From the NCBI RefSeq assembly GCF_947170395.1, contig NZ_CAMVTE010000017.1:1-53204 (forward strand): a DNA stretch of 53,204 nucleotides, written 5' to 3'. A model generated the notes under the pieces. That model ran no database searches, had not been told where the DNA came from, and saw only the letters and a list, made by a program, of their open reading frames with translations. A program made the translations under genes and the position numbers. This DNA is from an uncultured Methanobrevibacter sp. GTDB lineage: Archaea; Methanobacteriota; Methanobacteria; Methanobacteriales; Methanobacteriaceae. Below are positions 46,941-53,204 of the stretch, in pieces (position 1 is the first letter of the stretch; each line of letters begins with the position of its first letter).

Positions 46941-47504
46941 ATGACAATTTTAGTTATCAATAACAAAGGACAATACAATCATAGAATTCAGAGAAGTTTA
47001 CAATATCTTAAAATTCCTTCCAAATTAGTTTCAAATGACCTATCCGTTGAAGAAATTGAAGCTGAAAATCCTATCGGATTAATATTGGGAGGAGGACCTT
47101 CCCTTGAAGGTGCAGGAAATAGTGAAGAGTTCATTAAACACTTCGATATTCCGATTTTAGGAATTTGTCTAGGCCACCAATTAATTGCAAAGGCATATGG
47201 TGGAGAAGTCAAGACTTCCGATACTGAAAGTTATGCTCAAGTGAAAATTAATATCAATAACGATGAAAACTTATTTGAAGGACTGGCTCCTGAAATGGAT
47301 GTTTGGTCATCCCATAAGGACGAAGTTACAAAAATCCCTCAAGATTTTGAAATCTTAGCCAGTTCCAATTTATGTGATGTTGAATCCTTTAAACATAAAG
47401 ACAGGGACATCTATGGAATCCAATTCCACCCTGAAGTGCATCATACTCCAAAAGGATCAACAATTTTTGAAAACTTTTATAAAATTTGTCAAAAACAGGT
47501 GTAA
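46941..47504 (+). CDS. guaAA: GMP synthase glutaminase subunit A
   Basis: This is a 187-residue class I glutamine amidotransferase. The catalytic triad is seen as Cys in [12 protein letters not shown] and His-Glu in IQFHPEVHH. It feeds ammonia to the synthetase subunit that turns XMP into GMP. I chose ATG 46941, seven bases after GGAG; an in-frame ATG at 46929 overlaps that site. Archaea keep this subunit separate from the ATP-pyrophosphatase subunit, encoded at 47766. Confidence 0.93.
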   Translation: MTILVINNKGQYNHRIQRSLQYLKIPSKLVSNDLSVEEIEAENPIGLILGGGPSLEGAGNSEEFIKHFDIPILGICLGHQLIAKAYGGEVKTSDTESYAQVKININNDENLFEGLAPEMDVWSSHKDEVTKIPQDFEILASSNLCDVESFKHKDRDIYGIQFHPEVHHTPKGSTIFENFYKICQKQV

Positions 47505-47506
47505 TA

Positions 47507-47764
47507 ATGATCGATAATGCTGAAGATTTAGCAACCAAAGCACAGGACAACAAAGCAGGTTTAAAAAGAAAATACGTCAATATACAAATTGGTGATGAAG
47601 AATACGGATTCAGAATTTCTGGAATTGGAGGAAAATCCGTAAAACTCGAAAAATTTGTCAAATATGATGATATCATTGAAGCCATTGAAGCTGGAAATGA
47701 CAATGGTCTTGAAGCCATGATTAAACAAATTATTGAAGATTACGAAGAAGAAGATGAGGAATAA
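47507..47764 (+). CDS. 85-residue protein between the GMP synthase genes
   Basis: This is a small acidic protein ([16 protein letters not shown] ... EEEDEE) with an internal beta-rich portion ([16 protein letters not shown]) and a helix before the tail. AGGTG precedes ATG 47507, which is 2 bp after the guaAA stop, and guaAB starts 1 bp after its stop, so it is tightly coupled to both. I do not recognise a family. It might help the two subunits interact or regulate the operon. Confidence 0.75.
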   Translation: MIDNAEDLATKAQDNKAGLKRKYVNIQIGDEEYGFRISGIGGKSVKLEKFVKYDDIIEAIEAGNDNGLEAMIKQIIEDYEEEDEE

Positions 47765-47765
47765 A

Positions 47766-48692
47766 ATGTTAAGCCCTAAAGAATTTATTGAAGATGCAAT
47801 TCAAAAAATTAAAGACCAAATCGGTGATGAAAAAGCAATTATTGCACTATCCGGAGGAGTTGACAGTTCAGTATGTTCCGTACTTGTTCAAGAAGCTATC
47901 GGAGATAATCTAACTGCTGTTTTTGTAGACCACGGTCTTTTAAGAGAAGGTGAAGTTGAACAAGTGACCAACACCTTTAAAGACAGATTGAATTTCAAAT
48001 TTGTCGATGCTTCCGATGAATTTATGGACCAACTTGCAGGAGTTGAAGATCCTGAAGAAAAAAGAAAAATCATCGGCAGAGTATTTATTGAAGTATTTGA
48101 AAGAGAAGCTATTGAATCCGGAGCTAAATACTTAGTTCAAGGAACCATTGCGCCAGACTGGATTGAAACCAAAGGTGAAATCAAATCCCACCACAACTTG
48201 GCTCTTCCAAGCGGAATGGAATTGGAACTCTGCGAACCAATCCGTGACCTATACAAGGATGAAGTTAGAGAAATCGGTGATGAATTGGGTCTTCCAAAAA
48301 CAACCGTATACAGACAACCTTTCCCAGGACCGGGTCTTGGAGTACGTGTTGTTGGAGCGCTTACAAGAGAAAATGTTGAAATCTGCAGAAAAGCAAACAA
48401 AATCGTTTGCGATGAAGTTGAAGCAAGAGGACTTAACGAAGAAGTATGGCAATACTTTGCTGTATTGACCGATACCAAAGTTACTGGTGTTAAAGGAGAC
48501 CAAAGAGACTTCGGATACTTGGTAGTTGTAAGAATTGTTAACTCCATTGATGCTATGACCGCATCCGTAGCGGAACTTCCTTGGGAATTGATTCAAACAA
48601 TCTCCAAAAGAATTACTTCCGAAATTTCTGAAGTCACACATGTTGCACTTTCAGTTAGTGACAAACCACCAGCAACCATCGAATTCTGTTAA
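47766..48692 (+). CDS. guaAB: GMP synthase ATP-pyrophosphatase subunit B
   Basis: This is a 308-residue enzyme that adenylates XMP and transfers ammonia to form GMP. The PP-loop [10 protein letters not shown] is at about residues 28-37; [23 protein letters not shown] and the C-terminal KPPATIEFC (dimerisation domain) are typical. I chose ATG 47766 after GAGGAATAA; an earlier in-frame start lies within the preceding gene. A terminator follows. Confidence 0.95.
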   Translation: MLSPKEFIEDAIQKIKDQIGDEKAIIALSGGVDSSVCSVLVQEAIGDNLTAVFVDHGLLREGEVEQVTNTFKDRLNFKFVDASDEFMDQLAGVEDPEEKRKIIGRVFIEVFEREAIESGAKYLVQGTIAPDWIETKGEIKSHHNLALPSGMELELCEPIRDLYKDEVREIGDELGLPKTTVYRQPFPGPGLGVRVVGALTRENVEICRKANKIVCDEVEARGLNEEVWQYFAVLTDTKVTGVKGDQRDFGYLVVVRIVNSIDAMTASVAELPWELIQTISKRITSEISEVTHVALSVSDKPPATIEFC

Positions 48693-48735
48693 ATACTATT
48701 TTAATTAATAGTATTTTCTTTTACTTTTTTTAAAT
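48692..48735 (+). terminator. Hairpin terminator after guaAB
   Basis: AATACTATT, a six-base loop and AATAGTATT form a perfect 9-bp hairpin (48692-48715), followed by T-rich DNA to about 48735. The next gene starts at 48739, so the hairpin lies very close to it. Confidence 0.65.
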
Positions 48736-48738
48736 ATC

Positions 48739-49911
48739 ATGAAAACAACTAAAAACGCTTATCTTGCAAAATTAACAGAACAAATTCAAATGAAATCTGT
48801 TAATGTTGGAAAAAACTTAGAGGGAACCACCCCACCGTCAGTTTTTATTGGAAGATGGTCCTATCCTAAAGTGTATGCTGGACCGATGATGAGCTCCCAA
48901 ATGGGAGACACATACATTATGGACTCTCCCGAATCATGGATTGGGCAAAATAAAACCCAGGATGAAATCATTAACTATAGAATGAACCTTGTTCGAGGAA
49001 AACAATTAATTAAAATCGATGATTTGGAAAATCCTTTTGTTGAAAAACTTCAGGACATATCCCTTGCTTCAAAATCAATCGACAGTGAAGCAACTTTTGG
49101 AAAAAGACCAACAGGATCAATGCTTAGCGAAGACAGCATGCCCCATGGACCAAGTGCAGTGATTGAGAAATTCGACATTGATGCAGTCAGATGGGACAGG
49201 CAACTAGAAAAGACATTTTATGACACTGATCTTAAGGCAACCGATGCAGTTGTTAACCTTCACAACAAAGATGTTCCATTCTCAGCAATGCAAAAGGCAT
49301 TTTCAGTTGGAGCCATCGGAACAAAAAACAAAAGAAAACTTGTTCCAACACGCTGGTCTATTACAGCATGTGATTCAACGCTTGCTGATGAGTTTTTAAA
49401 GGAAGTCAGGAAATTTGAAAGACTTGACACCTATAGAGTATTCGAATTTGGAGCATTGAACAATTATTACATAATCATTTTAACACCTACAGAATGGCAA
49501 TACGAATGGTATGAGGCATTCATCAAACTAATGAAAAATGAAGAATTGATATTTTCAGATTATGAAACAAACGGTGGGAAAAAGGAGTATTCCCGTGTTG
49601 GAGGATGTTATTATACTGCTAAAATGGCAGTTCTGGATTATCTTTTAAAAATCAAAAAGCAATCAGGACTGATAATTTTAAGAGAGGCTTATGACGGATA
49701 TGTTCCACTGGGCGTATTTAATGTAAGGGAAAACATCAAGGAAGCGATGATGAGACCTTACCTGGAATTTGAAACATTAGAGGATTGTTTGAAATATTCC
49801 GGACAAAAATTAAGAATTCCAATTAACAGATATGTAAAGCAAGGAACACTATTGAATGAAATGCTTCACACAAAACAGACTACACTGGATATGTACTTTA
49901 AAAGAGGATAA
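48739..49911 (+). CDS. Nre-family DNA repair protein
   Basis: This is a 390-residue archaeal Nre protein, with [19 protein letters not shown] near the start, PSSM-like [19 protein letters not shown] in the middle, and [17 protein letters not shown]. The C-terminus is [11 protein letters not shown], matching the PCNA-interacting PIP pattern QxxLxxYF. Nre proteins take part in repair after mitomycin damage in haloarchaea through PCNA. No N-terminal zinc-binding cysteines are seen, unlike some relatives. Only a short gap separates it from the guaAB terminator, so its promoter is unclear. Confidence 0.88.
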   Translation: MKTTKNAYLAKLTEQIQMKSVNVGKNLEGTTPPSVFIGRWSYPKVYAGPMMSSQMGDTYIMDSPESWIGQNKTQDEIINYRMNLVRGKQLIKIDDLENPFVEKLQDISLASKSIDSEATFGKRPTGSMLSEDSMPHGPSAVIEKFDIDAVRWDRQLEKTFYDTDLKATDAVVNLHNKDVPFSAMQKAFSVGAIGTKNKRKLVPTRWSITACDSTLADEFLKEVRKFERLDTYRVFEFGALNNYYIIILTPTEWQYEWYEAFIKLMKNEELIFSDYETNGGKKEYSRVGGCYYTAKMAVLDYLLKIKKQSGLIILREAYDGYVPLGVFNVRENIKEAMMRPYLEFETLEDCLKYSGQKLRIPINRYVKQGTLLNEMLHTKQTTLDMYFKRG

Positions 49912-49912
49912 C

Positions 49913-50872
49913 ATGTTTAAATTTAAAACCCCTTCAAAAGAAACTAGAAAAATCATGTCTGAAGTTGCTTTAGGCAAAATTGAAGATAATTTTCAGGAAA
50001 AATGCGAAGAAAAAATAAAAAGTTTAACAGCACATGATTTTGCAAAAGTAACCTCCAGCGGCAACAACAGCATTTTTATTGCACTTTCATCAGTTAAGGG
50101 AGACGTCATAGTGCCAGATCAGGGCGGTTGGCATGGATTTAAACAGATTGCAAAATTCCTGAATAAAAATTTGATTACACTTAAAACCGATGACGGCATT
50201 ATCAATCCGAAATATTTGGATGACATTGACATCAATAATGATTCAGCACTGATATTTACAAGTTTTGCAGGATACTGCGGCGAGCAGGATACCAAAGGCA
50301 TTTCAAAATATTGTAAAAACAACAACATCACAACCATTGAAGACGCTTCAGCAGGAATTGGAGACAGCGAAAACAATTTGGGAAATGGAAAATACTCAGA
50401 CATCATTCTTGCATCTACAGGTTCACCAAAAATAATCAATGTGGGAAGCGGAGGATTCATATCAACCAACAGTGATGAAATTTTTAAAAACACATCCCTC
50501 CCTCAAAAATTAAGCAAAACTAATAATATTGTATGTAGTGGTATATGTTTAGAACTTGATAATGTTAAAGATAATTTGGAAGTTACATTAAATGCAACGG
50601 AGCACATAAAAAAATGCATTGACAATACATTACATAGTAAAAAAAGAGGAGTTAATGTAATTATTCCGCATGATGATGCGAAGGAAATTTCATGGAATTT
50701 GAAAAAGTCATTGCCGATTGACAAAAGCGGATTTATTACTACATGTCCAAATTATAATCGTGTAAAACAAAAAGCAATATGCATTGAAATAAAAAACCTT
50801 GACTATGAATGTCTTGAAAAAGAGAATTTGGACAGAATAATTGAAGAGTTGAAAATTAATAATCTACAGTAA
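49913..50872 (+). CDS. DegT/DnrJ-like PLP-dependent enzyme
   Basis: This is a 320-residue fold-type I PLP enzyme, shorter than typical DegT aminotransferases. It shows SSGNNSIFIAL near the cofactor phosphate site, VVPDQGGW-like substrate region, IEDASAGIGD with the PLP-binding Asp, and GSPKIINVGSGG with the probable Schiff-base Lys. Its ATG 49913 is one base after the Nre stop, with GAGGATAAC before it. The substrate is unknown. It overlaps the convergent Cgi121 gene by 17 bp. Confidence 0.78.
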   Translation: MFKFKTPSKETRKIMSEVALGKIEDNFQEKCEEKIKSLTAHDFAKVTSSGNNSIFIALSSVKGDVIVPDQGGWHGFKQIAKFLNKNLITLKTDDGIINPKYLDDIDINNDSALIFTSFAGYCGEQDTKGISKYCKNNNITTIEDASAGIGDSENNLGNGKYSDIILASTGSPKIINVGSGGFISTNSDEIFKNTSLPQKLSKTNNIVCSGICLELDNVKDNLEVTLNATEHIKKCIDNTLHSKKRGVNVIIPHDDAKEISWNLKKSLPIDKSGFITTCPNYNRVKQKAICIEIKNLDYECLEKENLDRIIEELKINNLQ

Positions 50873-51341
50873 GTTTTGTAATCCTATCTATTAAAATATC
50901 CTCAACTGACATGTTTTTTGTTTCAACATCACTGATTTTATAGATTTCTTTTAATTTTTCTTCATTAGCATCCAAAACAGTTTCATCCAAAGTAAAAATT
51001 GAAGACAGCTCAGAGGTATAATCTCCACAGTTAATTAAAACTGCACAAAGATTCATTTCTCCCTCTTTCAGGCCTAAAACATCAAAAGCCTTGGAAATTT
51101 GTCTTTGGGCTGAGCATCTCAAAACTATTTCTACACTTATATCTTTAGCCAAATTTTCTCCACGCTCAAAAGCAAGAACTGCCTGGTTAACACCATGAGT
51201 TATATGATTGGTGCCTGCAACTGCATCGGCATTTAAAAGCTGGATAATTTCTCCGTCCTTTTTAATTCCATTAATCTTATTTAAAGTATCTCCAACTGAA
51301 GCAATAGTTGTCCTGAAACCTAAAATCTGTAAATTATCCAT
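50856..51341 (-). CDS. cgi121: KEOPS complex subunit Cgi121
   Basis: This is a 161-residue protein with the Cgi121 core LLNADAVAGTNHITHGVNQAVLAFERG and EIVLRCSAQRQISKAF. It binds tRNA in the KEOPS complex that makes t6A37. Starts at ATG 51347 (MIMDN) and 51341 (MDNLQ) are both possible. It follows cimA by 13 bp or fewer on the same strand. Confidence 0.92.
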   Translation of the reverse strand: MDNLQILGFRTTIASVGDTLNKINGIKKDGEIIQLLNADAVAGTNHITHGVNQAVLAFERGENLAKDISVEIVLRCSAQRQISKAFDVLGLKEGEMNLCAVLINCGDYTSELSSIFTLDETVLDANEEKLKEIYKISDVETKNMSVEDILIDRITKLTVDY

Positions 51342-51354
51342 AATCATAAAATCA

Positions 51355-52824
51355 CTAATCCCTAAGCAACCTGTTTACTCCGGCAATATATGCCTTGACA
51401 CTTGCATTGATAATATCGGCTTCAGTACCTCTGGCAGATACGACCTTGTCTGCCTTTTGAAGCTTGATTATTACATCAATAAAAGCATCGGTACCGCCAG
51501 TAATTGAATCTACGTGATATTCTATTAAGTCTATATCCTTAAATATGTCCAAAGATTTGATTGCATTGATTGCAGCATCAACAGGACCCAAACCAACACC
51601 TGCATTCAATATTTCTTCACCGTCAATTGTAATCTTAACGGAAGCTGTCGGCATTACCTTATTTCCTGAAACTATAGTTACCTCATCAAGTTTAATTCTA
51701 TCTTCATGGTTTATTTCCAAAACATTATCCGCAATGACCTGAAGATCAACATCGGTAACTGTCTTTCCCTTATCGGCCAAAACTTTAATGTCATCACAAA
51801 TTTGCTTTAACTGACTGTCATCAACACTTAATCCCAATTCCTTCAGCCTATTATTTAAACCATGAGTTCCCATATGTTTTCCGATGACAAATTTGCGTTT
51901 TCTTCCAACAAGTTCCGGGGTCATAGGTTCATAGGTTGCGGAATTTTTAATGATGCCATCCGAATGTATTCCGGATTCATGGGCAAAAGCGTTTTCACCA
52001 ACAATTGCCTTATTCGGTTGAATATAAACACCAGTCAAACGTGCAACAAGTTTAGACATATCATAAATCTCATTGATTTTAATGTTGGTTGAAAATTCAG
52101 GAAGTAACCTGTCAATACTGACAACAGTCTCTTCAAAAGAAGTGTTTCCTGCCCTCTCACCTATACCATTGATTGTAGTGTGGATTTCAGTTGCCCCACC
52201 TTTAATGGCAGATAATGTATTGGCAACGGCCAGACCAAAATCATTATGACAATGGCAAGCAATTGGAACATTAAAATCGTTTAATTGGTTGAATAATTCA
52301 AATGAAGAATCAGGTGTCAATATACCAACAGTATCACAAACACAAACCCTATCAACACCATAATCAATGGCATTGCTATATACGGACTTTAAAAAATCGA
52401 CATTGCTTCTTGAAGCATCTTCAGCTGACAACTCAACAGTAAGACCGTGATCCTTACAGTATTGAACAGCATTATTAGATAACTCAATAAGTTCACTGTG
52501 AGTGGTTTTTAGTTTATCGCTAATATGCAAATCAGATGTTGGAACAACCAAATTAACAGCATCAACATCACATTCGATACAATAATCAATATCCCCGGTT
52601 AAAGGTCTTGAAAAACTTAATATTTCTGCAGTAAAACCCTGCTTAGCAATTTCTTTAATGGAGTGTCTTTCACCTTCAGAAGTAATAGCAGAACCTGCTT
52701 CAATAAAATCCACACCTATTTCATCCAATTTTGTAGCAATCCTCAGTTTTTCATTGGAAGTTAAAGAAACACCCGGAGTCTGTTCACCATCACGTAAAGT
52801 AGTATCTAATACTTTGATATTCAA
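51355..52824 (-). CDS. cimA: Citramalate synthase (LeuA-like)
   Basis: This is a 489-residue enzyme condensing pyruvate and acetyl-CoA to (R)-citramalate, an entry to isoleucine synthesis. The DTTLRDGEQTPGVSLT N-terminus, metal-binding HCHNDFGLAVAN, the NGIGERAGN loop, and the C-terminal regulatory domain (about residues 380-489) are clear. Isopropylmalate synthase is a close relative and cannot be fully excluded; length and start resemble CimA. The start is TTG 52824, with GGTGATT immediately upstream. cgi121 follows. Confidence 0.87.
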   Translation of the reverse strand: MNIKVLDTTLRDGEQTPGVSLTSNEKLRIATKLDEIGVDFIEAGSAITSEGERHSIKEIAKQGFTAEILSFSRPLTGDIDYCIECDVDAVNLVVPTSDLHISDKLKTTHSELIELSNNAVQYCKDHGLTVELSAEDASRSNVDFLKSVYSNAIDYGVDRVCVCDTVGILTPDSSFELFNQLNDFNVPIACHCHNDFGLAVANTLSAIKGGATEIHTTINGIGERAGNTSFEETVVSIDRLLPEFSTNIKINEIYDMSKLVARLTGVYIQPNKAIVGENAFAHESGIHSDGIIKNSATYEPMTPELVGRKRKFVIGKHMGTHGLNNRLKELGLSVDDSQLKQICDDIKVLADKGKTVTDVDLQVIADNVLEINHEDRIKLDEVTIVSGNKVMPTASVKITIDGEEILNAGVGLGPVDAAINAIKSLDIFKDIDLIEYHVDSITGGTDAFIDVIIKLQKADKVVSARGTEADIINASVKAYIAGVNRLLRD

Positions 52825-52915
52825 AAAATCACCTAAAATTATGCAATATCACCATTAAGTAAGATAAATTAAGAAAAAACAGATAAAAAAGTAAGTAAAT
52901 AATTGTAATAGAGAA

Positions 52916-53034
<119 letters not shown>

Positions 53035-53175
53035 TTATCTATTACAAATGAGTATGAAAAATAAATTATAATAATGTGCTACTTTCACCCAAACTGTTAA
53101 CACCTAACCAAATTATTATTAGACTATATATCACTTGAAATAAGTTCAATATTAGTCTACTAACAATAAAATAAT

Positions 53176-53204
53176 GCAAGCGAACAATTGGAAGCAGCGG
53201 ACTA
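53176..53204 (-). rRNA. Probable 3' end of 23S rRNA (partial)
   Basis: On the minus strand the window edge reads TAGTCCGCTGCTTCC, compatible with the end of 23S rRNA, which would continue the usual 23S-5S order. Too little is present to be sure. An imperfect inverted repeat (AGACTA ... TAGTCT) between this and 5S may be a processing stem. Confidence 0.35.

Overview
The window looks like a chromosomal segment of a gut or rumen methanogen, most likely a Methanobrevibacter species. It is AT-rich, has archaeal TATA boxes and GGTGA or GGAGG ribosome binding sites, and carries methanogen-only genes: a complete energy-converting hydrogenase A (eha) operon, formylmethanofuran:H4MPT formyltransferase, gatD/gatE, ribosomal protein L15e, KEOPS Cgi121, Nre, a two-subunit GMP synthetase, and a 5S rRNA gene beside what looks like the end of 23S rRNA. 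The gene order from ehaA through ftr, a PfkB kinase, a polyferredoxin and a CBS protein matches what I recall of the MTH384-MTH406 region of Methanothermobacter. This was not checked against a database.

Layout. 1-2.9 kb: nitrogen assimilation, with a partial glnA (minus strand) divergent from amtB-glnB (plus strand). Each side has GGAA-N6-TTCC operators of the NrpR type. 3-9.7 kb: a membrane protein, tRNA-Gln, a chimeric ABC1-kinase gene, a DUF389 protein, a 59-residue membrane protein, a potassium channel and a full-length ABC1/UbiB kinase. 10-12.9 kb: a zinc-ribbon protein, a secreted protein, a predicted exosome RNA-binding protein with L15e, and a DUF3795 protein. 13-14.5 kb: a four-gene 2TM-2TM-LytTR-DUF3021 operon. 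14.6-16.5 kb: a two-gene operon of a phytol/dolichol-kinase-like and a tocopherol-cyclase-like protein. 16.6-19 kb: an interrupted reading frame, then upp with a frameshifted uracil permease gene. 19.5-33.6 kb: one long minus-strand block, ehaA to ehaR, ftr, PfkB, polyferredoxin and CBS. Most eha genes are coupled by TAATG or ATGA overlaps. 33.7-35.9 kb: an epimerase, a CPBP protease and an unknown protein. 36.1-41.2 kb: an XRE-cupin regulator, an AMP-forming acyl-CoA synthetase and vorCBA, plausibly for uptake of branched-chain acids. 41.2-44.4 kb: gatD-gatE. 44.6-46.7 kb: MarR regulator, glutathione-peroxidase-like protein and thioredoxin reductase. 46.9-48.7 kb: the two GMP synthetase subunits with an 85-residue protein between them. 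48.7-53 kb: Nre, a PLP enzyme, Cgi121, citramalate synthase and 5S rRNA.

The genes combine into hydrogenotrophic methanogenesis (Eha makes low-potential ferredoxin for the CO2-reduction step that feeds Ftr), nitrogen control (NrpR, GlnB, AmtB, GlnA), amidotransferase-based Gln-tRNA synthesis (tRNA-Gln with GatDE in the same window), and branched amino-acid synthesis (CimA, VOR). The most unusual items are the in-frame fusion of a membrane segment to half an ABC1 kinase, the tocopherol-type gene pair, the LytTR regulatory operon in an archaeon, a tRNA-Gln with C instead of U at position 33, and the frameshifted uracil permease. I saw no CRISPR array, insertion sequence or complete prophage.
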